From Autumnicola lenta (GTDB taxonomy: Bacteria > Bacteroidota > Bacteroidia > Flavobacteriales > Flavobacteriaceae): 64,000 nucleotides of DNA. Both the position numbers and the translations under genes were made by a program. Under the pieces are notes generated by a model. It was not told the origin of the DNA, searched no databases, and saw only the letters and a program-made list of their open reading frames with translations. Location: positions 62,001 to 126,000 of the forward strand of contig NZ_JAVRHO010000006.1 of NCBI RefSeq assembly GCF_031846515.1. The letters run 5' to 3'. Below are positions 26,542 to 35,408 of this stretch, piece after piece; the first letter of the stretch is position 1, and the number at the start of each line of letters is the position of its first letter.

Positions 26542-27468
26542 TTAAACCTCCAGCAGTCCGTTGGTTTTCTTTACACCTTCGGCGCTTTCTTTAATTTTGT
26601 TCTTTTCTGCCTCGTCAAGTTCAATTTCTACTATTTCTTCTAATCCGTTTTTTCCAAGAATAGCAGGAACACCTATACAGAGGTCATTAAGTCCATATTC
26701 ACCCTCAAGCAAAGCAGAACAAGGGAACATCTTCTTTTGATCGCAGGCAATTGCCTGTACCAAACCAGACACTGCAGCCCCGGGAGCGTACCATGCGCTT
26801 GTACCCAGCAATTTCGTTAAAGTTGCACCTCCTACTTTAGTATCTTCAGCAACCTGGTTCAGGCGATCTTCAGATAAAAATGCAGTTACCGGCACACTAT
26901 TTCTGGTAGCCAGTCTGGTAAGGGGTACCATACCAGTATCACTATGTCCACCAATCACCATTCCATCCACGTCAGACGGTGGACATTCCAAAGCTTCACT
27001 TAATCTATATTTGAATCTTGCACTATCCAAAGCTCCTCCCATTCCGATAATTCTGTTTTTCGGAAGGTTGGTAGTTTTATGTACAAGATATGTCATTGTA
27101 TCCATAGGATTACTCACTACTATAAGAATCACATCCGGAGATTGCTCGATAAGTTTAGAAGAAACTTCTTTAACAATTCCAGCATTTATACCGATTAATT
27201 CCTCCCTGGTCATCCCTGGTTTACGTGGAATACCACTGGTAATAACAGCAATATCACTACCTGCTGTCTTTGAATAATCGTTCGTACTTCCAGTGATTTT
27301 GGTGTCAAAGCTGTTTAAAGTAGCAGTCTGCATAAGGTCCATAGCCTTTCCTTCTGCAACCCCCTCTTTAATATCCAGTAAAACAACTTCTGAAGCAAAA
27401 TCCTTAATTGCAACATATTCCGCACAGCTGGCACCAACAGCACCTGCTCCTACTATAGTAACTTTCAT
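26542..27468 (-). CDS. mdh: malate dehydrogenase (LDH-like type)
   Basis: 308 residues. It oxidises malate to oxaloacetate with NAD in the TCA cycle (EC 1.1.1.37). The Rossmann motif GAGAVGASCAEYVA is at residues 7-20, the substrate loop GIPRKPGMTREEL near residues 79-91, VVSNPMDTMTYL near 118, and the catalytic His in VIGGHSDTGMVP near residue 174. The Arg in the GIPRKPGMTR loop indicates malate rather than lactate specificity. It is transcribed alone, after a TATTTTTG promoter element. Confidence 0.96.
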   Translation of the reverse strand: MKVTIVGAGAVGASCAEYVAIKDFASEVVLLDIKEGVAEGKAMDLMQTATLNSFDTKITGSTNDYSKTAGSDIAVITSGIPRKPGMTREELIGINAGIVKEVSSKLIEQSPDVILIVVSNPMDTMTYLVHKTTNLPKNRIIGMGGALDSARFKYRLSEALECPPSDVDGMVIGGHSDTGMVPLTRLATRNSVPVTAFLSEDRLNQVAEDTKVGGATLTKLLGTSAWYAPGAAVSGLVQAIACDQKKMFPCSALLEGEYGLNDLCIGVPAILGKNGLEEIVEIELDEAEKNKIKESAEGVKKTNGLLEV

Positions 27469-27499
27469 ACTTAAATATTTATTCGGTTTATAATTAAAA

Positions 27500-27507
27500 C
27501 AAAAATA
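27500..27507 (-). promoter_or_regulatory. -7 promoter element of mdh
   Basis: The minus strand reads TATTTTTG, an exact TAnnTTTG match, 31 nt before the ATG. Confidence 0.45.
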
Positions 27508-27556
27508 TGAATTATGTTAATGATTTTATAGTAACAAGGGGTTAAAGTACGTCTTC

Positions 27557-28513
27557 TTATATCCTGAAATGAAGGCCAACATTAAGATTAAAGAATTTTC
27601 CGGCCGTAGCCATTGTACTAACCTTAAACTGATTAAAGTAAATATTAAAACCAATATCTCCCTTAAATTGCGCTTCGGAATCTCCTAAGTCTTCCAATGC
27701 TTCATTTATAACGTTTAGTCCAAAGTTACTCCCTTGCATCATATAAGAAAAATCTGAACTAGCTACTCCAAGAGCTCCAAATATTTCAAAGTTTTCATAT
27801 CGTTTTGATCCGAGCAATTCTGCAGTCCACACATTTGCATCCACATCTATAGCATCTAATTGGGCGAAATCAGCCAGATCAACAGGCTCAAAAGCATAGG
27901 CGACGTCAAAAATACTATAGGCAACAAAGGCAGAAAACTGAAAGTCTTCTGGCTTGTTATACCTGAGATATTGGCTAAAGTTATGTTTAATTCCGGCGCC
28001 ATACTGGCTTACCTGCACATCATTAACGGTTAATTTTGGCATTGCCCTGACAGCAAGTTCTGTTTCATAAGGAAGACCGACGGTGACCTGCGCAAAAGGA
28101 TGCGCCACAACACTTTGATCTACTCCCTCTATAGCCTGAAAGTCGAACTCCTGCCCCGCTACTTCTCCTTCAAAATAAACGTCAGAAGAAGAACCAAAAG
28201 CGGTAGGAATTATCGCACTACGCCCCCCTCCCTGAATATTGAGGGAACCCAAATTACTTATGGTAAACGATTTTCTACTTTCGGGTACAATTAAAGCATT
28301 GGCATGCAAAGAAACTTCGAATTTCCAAACTCCTAAAGTTTGTGCAGAAGAAAACCATCCTCCATTTGCCTGATAGGCTATACTGGTTGCTGCAGGTCGG
28401 GCAAAGTCATCAGCCATATTTTTCAAATCACTCACTAAATCCTCCTGGGCCGAGGCTGAAATACCCAGCAGCAATGCCGCAAGATATAGAATGCTATTTT
28501 TTAAGTTTTCCAT
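27557..28513 (-). CDS. DUF6588-like outer membrane beta-barrel protein
   Basis: 318 residues with a signal peptide ending at SASAQ (residue 22). The mature protein begins with LVSDLKNMADDFARPAATSIAYQANGGW and then reads as alternating beta strands, with a C-terminal strand LNVGLHFRI typical of outer membrane barrels. The N-terminal pattern matches what I know as DUF6588, a Bacteroidota family without known function. It lies downstream of gyrB, separated by a terminator, and is convergent with nothing. The family name is from memory of the pattern. Confidence 0.7.
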   Translation of the reverse strand: MENLKNSILYLAALLLGISASAQEDLVSDLKNMADDFARPAATSIAYQANGGWFSSAQTLGVWKFEVSLHANALIVPESRKSFTISNLGSLNIQGGGRSAIIPTAFGSSSDVYFEGEVAGQEFDFQAIEGVDQSVVAHPFAQVTVGLPYETELAVRAMPKLTVNDVQVSQYGAGIKHNFSQYLRYNKPEDFQFSAFVAYSIFDVAYAFEPVDLADFAQLDAIDVDANVWTAELLGSKRYENFEIFGALGVASSDFSYMMQGSNFGLNVINEALEDLGDSEAQFKGDIGFNIYFNQFKVSTMATAGKFFNLNVGLHFRI

Positions 28514-28569
28514 AGGTGAAATTCAATTTTATTGGGGTGTAAAAATAGTAAATATTTTGCGCAAGGTTT

Positions 28570-28608
28570 CACAAAAAAAAACAGGCCTGCAAATCTGCCG
28601 GCCTGTTT
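28570..28608 (-). terminator. Rho-independent terminator of gyrB
   Basis: A perfect 9-bp stem (AAACAGGCC at 28579-28587, GGCCTGTTT at 28600-28608) with a 12-nt loop is followed on the minus strand by nine T. Confidence 0.9.
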
Positions 28609-28627
28609 ATCATTTATTTAATACAAT

Positions 28628-30568
28628 TTATGCGTCGATATTAGCATACTTCGCATTCTTTTCTATAAACTCTCTTCGAGGCGGAACCTCATCTCCCATA
28701 AGCATTGAGAAAATTCTATCTGCCTCTCCACTATTATCAATAGTCACCTGTCTCAATTTTCTACGTTCAGGATCCATTGTAGTATCCCATAGCTGCTCAG
28801 CGTTCATTTCTCCAAGACCTTTATATCTTTGGATTTGCACACCTCCGCTGTAACTCTCTGCAATTTCATCACGCTCCTTTTCTGACCAGGCATAGCGCTT
28901 TTTTGAAGCTTTCTTGACGAGATATAAGGGTGGTGTTGCGATGTAAATGTGCCCACCTTCAATTAACTCCTTCATATATCTATAGAAAAAAGTCAGGATC
29001 AACGTTTCAATATGGCTTCCATCCACATCGGCATCACACATAATCACAACTTTATGGTACCTTAACTTTGACAAATTCAAAGCTTTACTATCTTCTTCTG
29101 TTCCAATAGTAACACCAAGAGCCGTGTAGATATTTTTAATCTCTTCGTTATCGAAAACGCGGTGGGTCATCGCTTTCTCCACATTAAGAATTTTACCTCT
29201 CAAAGGAAGAATAGCCTGGAATTTCCTGTCCCTACCTTGCTTTGCTGTACCTCCTGCAGAATCTCCCTCTACAAGAAAAACCTCACATTGTGCAGGATCC
29301 TGTTCAGAACAATCTGATAATTTCCCGGGCAATCCACCAATACTCATTGCAGTTTTACGCTGCACCATCTCACGAGCCTTCTTGGCTGCATTCCTGGCTT
29401 GTGCTGCAAGAATTACCTTCTGAACAATAGTTTTTGCATCATTGGGATTCTCTTCCAGATAAATGTCAAGCATCTCGGACACCGCCTGAGAAACAGCTGA
29501 TGTAACTTCACGATTACCTAACTTGGTCTTTGTCTGACCTTCAAACTGAGGCTCTCCAACCTTAACCGAAATTATTGCTGTTAAACCTTCACGGAAGTCA
29601 TCTCCTGTGATTTCGAATTTCAGTTTGTCGAGTAATCCTGAAGCATCTGCGTACTTCTTTAAGGTAGTTGTTAAACCCCTTCGGAATCCTGAAAGGTGCG
29701 TACCACCTTCATGGGTATTAATATTGTTTACGTAAGAATGTAGATTTTCATTAAAAGAGGTATTGTAGACCATGGCCACTTCTACAGGAATATCATTCTT
29801 TTCCCCTTCCATGGAAATAACGTGACCTATAATAGGCTCACGGTTACCGTCTAAAAATTTTATAAACTCCTTCAGTCCTTCTTCAGAATGAAAAGTTTCA
29901 GAAACAAAATTTCCTTCTTTATCTTTTTGCCTCCTGTCGGTAAGACTTATGGTAAGTCCTTTGTTCAAAAAGGACAATTCACGCATTCTGCTGGAAAGTG
30001 TATCGTAACTATAATCTACAGTTTGCTGAAAAATACTGGGATCTGGCTTAAAAGTAACCACAGTCCCGGAAAGTTCCGTTTCTCCCACTGGTTTAACAGG
30101 ATAAAGTGGTTTACCCAGCTCGTACTCCTGCTCCCATATTTGGCCGTCACGATATACAGTAGCTTTAAGCGCAGAGGATAATGCATTCACACAACTCACC
30201 CCTACCCCATGCAAACCACCGGAAACTTTATAGGAGTCCTTATCAAATTTCCCTCCGGCACCGATTTTGGTCATCACCACCTCAAGAGCAGAGACACCTT
30301 CTTTTTTATGAAGATCAATAGGTATACCCCTACCATTATCTTCTGTGGTGACAGAACCATCTTCATTTATAGTAACTTTTATTGTATCGCAATGGCCCGC
30401 CATTGCTTCATCAATAGAGTTATCTACTACTTCATAAACCAAATGATGGAGACCTCTTACTCCGGTATCCCCGATATACATAGAAGGCCGCATACGAACA
30501 TGCTCCATCCCCTCGAGGGCCTGTATACTATCTGCCGAGTAAAGTTTTTTCTTGGCTTCTTCGCTCAT
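28628..30568 (-). CDS. gyrB: DNA gyrase subunit B
   Basis: 646 residues, the compact form without the extra proteobacterial insert. With GyrA it introduces negative supercoils using ATP. The GHKL ATPase domain shows EVVDNSIDEA, DNGRGIP and GGLHGVGVSCVNALS; the Toprim domain has VEGDSAGGTAKQGRDR near residue 420 and MCDADVDGSHI near 500; the C-terminus has QRYKGLGEMNAEQLWDTTM. gyrA is not in the window. A terminator follows. Confidence 0.97.
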   Translation of the reverse strand: MSEEAKKKLYSADSIQALEGMEHVRMRPSMYIGDTGVRGLHHLVYEVVDNSIDEAMAGHCDTIKVTINEDGSVTTEDNGRGIPIDLHKKEGVSALEVVMTKIGAGGKFDKDSYKVSGGLHGVGVSCVNALSSALKATVYRDGQIWEQEYELGKPLYPVKPVGETELSGTVVTFKPDPSIFQQTVDYSYDTLSSRMRELSFLNKGLTISLTDRRQKDKEGNFVSETFHSEEGLKEFIKFLDGNREPIIGHVISMEGEKNDIPVEVAMVYNTSFNENLHSYVNNINTHEGGTHLSGFRRGLTTTLKKYADASGLLDKLKFEITGDDFREGLTAIISVKVGEPQFEGQTKTKLGNREVTSAVSQAVSEMLDIYLEENPNDAKTIVQKVILAAQARNAAKKAREMVQRKTAMSIGGLPGKLSDCSEQDPAQCEVFLVEGDSAGGTAKQGRDRKFQAILPLRGKILNVEKAMTHRVFDNEEIKNIYTALGVTIGTEEDSKALNLSKLRYHKVVIMCDADVDGSHIETLILTFFYRYMKELIEGGHIYIATPPLYLVKKASKKRYAWSEKERDEIAESYSGGVQIQRYKGLGEMNAEQLWDTTMDPERRKLRQVTIDNSGEADRIFSMLMGDEVPPRREFIEKNAKYANIDA

Positions 30569-30607
30569 GTAATGTGTAAATTAAATTCGTGTATTTTTGG
30601 TAACGAA

Positions 30608-30615
30608 CAAATATA
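30608..30615 (-). promoter_or_regulatory. -7 promoter element of gyrB
   Basis: The minus strand reads TATATTTG, an exact TAnnTTTG match, 39 nt before the ATG. Confidence 0.45.
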
Positions 30616-30753
30616 GCAAAACCCATGCTTTTACACTGTGAGAGCGAACTTTAAAGCCTTTAAGTTATTAACAATTAATGTGGAAAACCCATAGCAGAAC
30701 CGATCAAAAAACCGGGCGCTACGGGTTAAACAAACCACACGAAAATTTTTTCT

Positions 30754-32373
30754 CTAGACTTTGGCTAATTCATCCAGTTGCTTCTTAGCAGTAGAAGCTA
30801 CGTGTGAAGTATTTGCTCTTCCACTTGGATCCAAATCTGCCTGCCACTTAGGAACCCATCTCTTCACTGTTTTAGCTGCACTTTCCTGTGGGAAATGACT
30901 ATGGAAGATCTCTCTGTAGAAGTAAGCTTCTTTTGTCGCAGGGGTATTGTGAGGGAACCTTTTTGCTGCTTCTGCCATTTGCTCATCAGTTACACGCGCA
31001 GCTGCATATGCTATAAGTTCATCTATCCAGTTATAACCCACACCATCGCTAAATTGCTCTTTTTGTCTCCATAAAACCTCATCAGGAAGGAAAGGCCGCT
31101 CCGGAGTATCAAAAGCTTTACGAAGAATGTACTTTTCAACACCATCATATGTGCTTGGCATTTTCTCTTTTGGCTCGGTTTCTATAGCTGTTTTAAGGAA
31201 CTGCTTATCCAGAAATGGAACACGCGCTTCCAGGCCATGAGCCATTGTAGATTTATCTGCTCTTAAACAATCTGCAGTAGCAAGTCTTTGCACCCTTCTA
31301 ATTGTTTCTTTCTGAAACTCTTCAGGAGAAGGAGCATTTTTAAAGTACAGGTATCCTCCAAATATTTCGTCTGCACCCTCGCCAGAAAGTACCACTTTCA
31401 CCCCTTTATCTTTTATTCCTTTCGAAAGAAAATACATGGGTGTACTCGCTCTGATAGAAGTGACATCGTAAGTTTCCAGGTGCCATACAAGCTTTTTAAG
31501 GATTTCTATTCCTTCTTCAACAGTAAAGTATAGCTCTGTATGTTCTGTTCCTAAAAATTCAGCAACTTTCCTGGCAGCTATTAAATCAGGAGCCGTTTCA
31601 TCCAGACCTATAGAAAAAGAATGCAATTTTTTACCTGTTCCTTCAAGCAACCTCGCCGCAATAGAAGATGTTAAAGAAGAATCAAGACCACCACTCAACA
31701 ATACTCCTAATGGTACATCTGCCATTAACCGTTTTTTTGTAGCCGCGATAAGGCTTTCCCTCAATTTTGCAAGATCCAGCTTTTCTTTGCCTTTTTTATA
31801 ATCATACCAGTCCGGAGTGTAATATTCTACAAAACCTGTTTCGGGAGTGTAGTAATGTCCAGGAGGAAATGCTGCAAAGTTTGAACAGTCATCAGCTAAT
31901 GCTTTCATTTCACTTGCAAACCAGATAGCTCCATCATCATCTGTTCCGTAATAAAGTGGTTTCACCCCAATAGGATCACGGGCAGCAATAAAGTCTTTAC
32001 CATCCACAACAACGAAAGAAAAATCTCCGTCCAGCTTATCTAAAAAATCATAACCATATTCTTCGTATAAATGAACAATCACTTCAGAATCCCCTGTAGT
32101 ACGGAATTTATGATGCTTTAATTCATTTTCCCTAAGAGCTTCGTGATTATATATTTCACCATTATGTATCATCCAGGCAGTTGATGTACCCTGGATTGGC
32201 TGTTTTCCTGTTTCTAAATCTACAATAGAAAGTCTTTCGTGACTTAGTACATAACCTTCTTCGGTTATATGAACATCACTTTCGTCCGGCCCGCGGTGAG
32301 ACATCCTCTTAGACAGGCTGCTTACTTTCTCTTTACTTAATCGATCTCCGATTACTGCTAAAATTCCACACAT
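30754..32373 (-). CDS. asnB: asparagine synthase B (glutamine-hydrolysing)
   Basis: 539 residues from the ATG at 32373. That start is required because the N-terminal nucleophile of the glutaminase domain is Cys2 (MCGILAVIGD); a longer frame from TTG at 32400 would hide it. The class II amidotransferase domain (about 1-190) shows RMSHRGPDES and IHNGEIYNH; the synthetase domain has the PP-loop LLSGGLDSSLTSS near residue 227 and LSGEGADEIFGGY near 338. It makes Asn from Asp and Gln (EC 6.3.5.4). It follows gyrB upstream with a 185-bp spacer in which I see nothing more than promoter sequence. Confidence 0.96.
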   Translation of the reverse strand: MCGILAVIGDRLSKEKVSSLSKRMSHRGPDESDVHITEEGYVLSHERLSIVDLETGKQPIQGTSTAWMIHNGEIYNHEALRENELKHHKFRTTGDSEVIVHLYEEYGYDFLDKLDGDFSFVVVDGKDFIAARDPIGVKPLYYGTDDDGAIWFASEMKALADDCSNFAAFPPGHYYTPETGFVEYYTPDWYDYKKGKEKLDLAKLRESLIAATKKRLMADVPLGVLLSGGLDSSLTSSIAARLLEGTGKKLHSFSIGLDETAPDLIAARKVAEFLGTEHTELYFTVEEGIEILKKLVWHLETYDVTSIRASTPMYFLSKGIKDKGVKVVLSGEGADEIFGGYLYFKNAPSPEEFQKETIRRVQRLATADCLRADKSTMAHGLEARVPFLDKQFLKTAIETEPKEKMPSTYDGVEKYILRKAFDTPERPFLPDEVLWRQKEQFSDGVGYNWIDELIAYAAARVTDEQMAEAAKRFPHNTPATKEAYFYREIFHSHFPQESAAKTVKRWVPKWQADLDPSGRANTSHVASTAKKQLDELAKV

Positions 32374-32642
32374 GACATTTTCGTTATTAATTTCAAACAA
32401 ATATGAGCCGAAGCTTACACTTTTTAAAACCTCATTTACTAATTGGTTTCATCTGAAAATTTCAAATTAAATATTCGCACCTAAAAGATAGTTCGTGCAC
32501 GAGTATTACTTATAAAAGATTACAGATGTAAAAATTCAGTATTTTAACAGCATCTAAATATATTTTTAACATAAAAGACGCCACGGCTAGAGTATCTTTA
32601 GAGAAAATATAGAAATAGTTAACAGTAAAATTAAAACAAGCA

Positions 32643-33200
32643 ATGAAAAAAATATTGATAGCAATATTCGGACTAACACTTACATTCGGAAATTTAAATG
32701 CGCAGGAAGACAATATGAGCGCTCCTAATTTTTCGAAAATGGACTCCAGCCCAATGGATCTTGCCCTTTACCGGGACACAAACGAGGAACCTGTAGCAAG
32801 GGTAATATATAGCCGCCCACAAAGAAGGGATCGGGAAGTGTTTGGAAAGCTGGTACCTTATGGAGAAGTATGGCGAACCGGAGCCAACGAGGCAACAGAG
32901 TTAACCCTTTACAAGGATATGCAAGTTGCCGGCGAAAAAATTCCGCAGGGAACGTATACGCTTTATACTATTCCAAATGAAAACGAATGGACTGTAATCC
33001 TTAACAGAAAAACTCTTACGTGGGGTGCTTACGAATATTCAAGCGAACAAGATCTTGTAAGGATCAATGTACCCGTAAGAAAAGCTCCAAACGATATTGA
33101 GGCTTTATCCATGGCATTTCAGGAATCTGGTAATGGTGCCGACCTTCTGATAGGATGGGATGACAGCTATGTAAAAGTTCCTTTTGAACCAACAATGTAG
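32643..33200 (+). CDS. DUF2911 family exported protein
   Basis: 185 residues with a signal peptide ending at LNAQ (residue 21). The DUF2911 domain follows: RVIYSRPQRRDREVFGKLVPYGEVWRTGANEATELTL, then IPQGTYTLYTIPNENEWTVILNR and a C-terminal beta part. The family is widespread in Bacteroidota and has no known function. The 269-bp spacer before it (32374-32642) contains a near-consensus -7 element TATCTTTA at 32593-32600 and no other gene that I can support. A strong terminator follows. Confidence 0.88.
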   Translation: MKKILIAIFGLTLTFGNLNAQEDNMSAPNFSKMDSSPMDLALYRDTNEEPVARVIYSRPQRRDREVFGKLVPYGEVWRTGANEATELTLYKDMQVAGEKIPQGTYTLYTIPNENEWTVILNRKTLTWGAYEYSSEQDLVRINVPVRKAPNDIEALSMAFQESGNGADLLIGWDDSYVKVPFEPTM

Positions 33201-33223
33201 AAAAAACATCTTTTAAAAATTAG

Positions 33224-33250
33224 AAAAGCGCCCTGGAGGCGCTTTTTTTA
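33224..33250 (+). terminator. Rho-independent terminator after the DUF2911 gene
   Basis: A 9-bp stem (AAAAGCGCC at 33224-33232, GGCGCTTTT at 33238-33246) with a 5-nt loop ends in a run of seven T. It reaches the queE stop codon of the opposite strand and may also serve queE. Confidence 0.88.
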
Positions 33251-33880
33251 TGGAATATTGAGGTATTTATGCGTTTGCAATGAAACCTTCCACTTTGGAT
33301 TTTTCATTACATAATCTACGATAAGCGGAATCATTTTTTCCCTGTTGCTCCACTCCGGCTGCAGGTAAAGAATACAATTTTCACCAACTTTAGCTGCCTG
33401 CTCTTCCGCAAATTTTAAATCGTGCTTATTGAAAACAATGACCTTAAGCTCATTGGCGGCAGCATAAACTTCTTCCGTAGGCAACTTTATTTTCTTTGGA
33501 GAGAGACAAACCCAGTCCCACTCCCCGGTTAACTTGTAAGCTCCGGAAGTTTCGATGTGCGTTTTACAGCCTTTATCTCTAAGACTTTTAGTTAAAAGCG
33601 TCATATCCCACGTAAGCGGTTCTCCTCCCGTGATAACCACGGTATCACTACTTGCAGCTGCCTTTTCCACCATTTCACCAATATGCGTAGGTGGGTGCAC
33701 TCCGGCATCCCAACTCTCCTTTACGTCACACCAGTGACAGCCTACATCACAGCCCCCAATCCTGATAAAATACGCCGCAGTACCCTTAAAAAAACCTTCC
33801 CCCTGTATCGTATAAAAATCCTCCATTAAAGGAAGCATTATACCTTCATCTACCAACGCCTGTGTTTCTTTTGTAATCAT
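33248..33880 (-). CDS. queE: 7-carboxy-7-deazaguanine synthase
   Basis: 210 residues from the ATG at 33880. A radical SAM enzyme (EC 4.3.99.3) that forms the deazaguanine ring for queuosine. The cluster-binding motif is C-x3-C-x2-C in GGCDVGCHWCDVKESW; EGFFKGTAAYFIR precedes it, and GGEPLTW and HIETSGAY follow. A longer frame opens with TTG at 33889 but this lies inside the promoter element. folE, which feeds the same pathway, is elsewhere in the window; queC and queD are not seen. Confidence 0.93.
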   Translation of the reverse strand: MITKETQALVDEGIMLPLMEDFYTIQGEGFFKGTAAYFIRIGGCDVGCHWCDVKESWDAGVHPPTHIGEMVEKAAASSDTVVITGGEPLTWDMTLLTKSLRDKGCKTHIETSGAYKLTGEWDWVCLSPKKIKLPTEEVYAAANELKVIVFNKHDLKFAEEQAAKVGENCILYLQPEWSNREKMIPLIVDYVMKNPKWKVSLQTHKYLNIP

Positions 33881-33886
33881 AGCGTG

Positions 33887-33894
33887 CAAAGATA
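33887..33894 (-). promoter_or_regulatory. -7 promoter element directly upstream of queE
   Basis: The minus strand reads TATCTTTG, an exact TAnnTTTG match, ending 6 nt before the ATG at 33880. The spacing is the same as at tatA. Confidence 0.45.
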
Positions 33895-34012
33895 CGGAAA
33901 CTGTTAGTTTATAGGTTTAAAATCCTTTTTCTTTCAAACCGACAAAAAATTTCCGCGGAATTGCACATATTTAAAGTAAATTCACATCATTCTAACCGGA
34001 AATCCTGAATTT

Positions 34013-35350
34013 TTGACGACTTCTAATTTTTACTATAAATCTTCTACGTTTCTACTAGTTTTTCTGCTACTCCTGCTTTTAAGTGGCTGTAGCGCTACAA
34101 AAAATTTAAACCAAAACTTAAGTAAGCAGATCAACCAAACTGGAAATTTCAGCACAGGTTTTACAGGTTTTGTTCTTTATGATCCTACTACGAAAAAGAC
34201 AATTTTCAAACATAATTCGGATAAATATTTTACTCCGGCGTCCAACATCAAATTACTTACTTTTTACGCCGGACTCCAGACTCTGGAAGATTCTATTCCG
34301 TCCATGCGGTATGCTATTAAGAATGACAGCCTGATTTTTAAAGCTACCGGCGATCCTTCTCTTCTGAATCCTGATTTGCCAGATTCCGGACTGCTGGAAT
34401 TTCTGAAAAGCCGCAATGAACAGTTATTTTATCTGAAGCCTTCTTATACTGAAAAAGCCTTTGGCCCCGGTTGGGCGTGGGATGATTATAATTACGCTTT
34501 TTCTGCGGAAAGAGCTGCTTTTCCTATTTATGGGAATAAACTGAAGGTAATTTTTAAAGAAAATAATCCTCTTCCGCGCACCAAACCTTCAGTATTTGAA
34601 AATCTAATCACTCCTGAAGAAAATTCACTGAAAAATTATACAGGAATACACCGGAAATTAAATTCCAATCATTTTACTTACATTCCGAAAGAAAACGAAG
34701 AGAATTTTGAAGCAAACGTTCCTTTTATTTATTCCGAAGAATTATTTCTGAAACTTCTCAGCGACACTTTGCAGCGCGAAATTCATCCAATTAAAGTTCT
34801 GCCTCAAAAATGGCAATTATCGTCCTCCTATTACGGAATTGCCACAGATACGCTTTACAAAAAGATGTTGCAGGAAAGTGACAATCTCATTGCTGAACAA
34901 ATCCTGCTTTTAGCTTCAGAAAGTATTGCAGACACTCTAAAATCTGACATTGCAATAGAATTTATAAAGAAAAAACTTCTCAAAAGCCTTCCCGATGAGC
35001 CAATATGGGTAGATGGCTCCGGACTTTCCCGATATAATCTCATTACACCACGCACAATTGTAAAACTGCTGGAAAAAATTCAGAATGAAGTGGAATGGAA
35101 GCGATTATCTGCTCTTTTACCCGCCGGCGGTGAATCAGGAACTTTGAAAAGCAACTATAAAGCAGAATATCCTTTTATTTTTGCCAAATCTGGAAGTATG
35201 AGCAATAATTACAGTTTAAGCGGATATCTGAAAACCGATAATGGTAATATTTTGATCTTCAGTTTTATGAACAGCAATTTCACCGTTAGCAATCAACTCC
35301 TCAAAAAGAAAATTGAGCAAATACTGCTGTTCATAAAAGACAATTATTGA
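34013..35350 (+). CDS. dacB: D-alanyl-D-alanine carboxypeptidase/endopeptidase (PBP4, S13), lipoprotein
   Basis: 445 residues beginning with TTG; no ATG or GTG occurs before the lipobox LSGC (Cys26), so the TTG is the likely start. The penicillin-binding motifs are Ser77-x-x-Lys80 (PASNIKLL), S-D-N (ESDNLIAEQ, near residue 292) and KSG (FAKSGSMSNN, near 393). It trims or cleaves peptide cross-links in peptidoglycan in the periplasm. An L,D-carboxypeptidase gene follows after 25 bp, suggesting a wall-recycling pair. Confidence 0.92.
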   Translation: MTTSNFYYKSSTFLLVFLLLLLLSGCSATKNLNQNLSKQINQTGNFSTGFTGFVLYDPTTKKTIFKHNSDKYFTPASNIKLLTFYAGLQTLEDSIPSMRYAIKNDSLIFKATGDPSLLNPDLPDSGLLEFLKSRNEQLFYLKPSYTEKAFGPGWAWDDYNYAFSAERAAFPIYGNKLKVIFKENNPLPRTKPSVFENLITPEENSLKNYTGIHRKLNSNHFTYIPKENEENFEANVPFIYSEELFLKLLSDTLQREIHPIKVLPQKWQLSSSYYGIATDTLYKKMLQESDNLIAEQILLLASESIADTLKSDIAIEFIKKKLLKSLPDEPIWVDGSGLSRYNLITPRTIVKLLEKIQNEVEWKRLSALLPAGGESGTLKSNYKAEYPFIFAKSGSMSNNYSLSGYLKTDNGNILIFSFMNSNFTVSNQLLKKKIEQILLFIKDNY

Positions 35351-35408
35351 AAAAATTTTCAGGAAAGTCGGTAAAATGCCTAATTTCGGTAAGTCTCAAC
35401 CTTCAAAA

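Noticed and set aside
32374..32400. Longer asnB starting with TTG at 32400
   Set aside because: It would move the catalytic Cys away from the N-terminus; the enzyme must begin MCGI.
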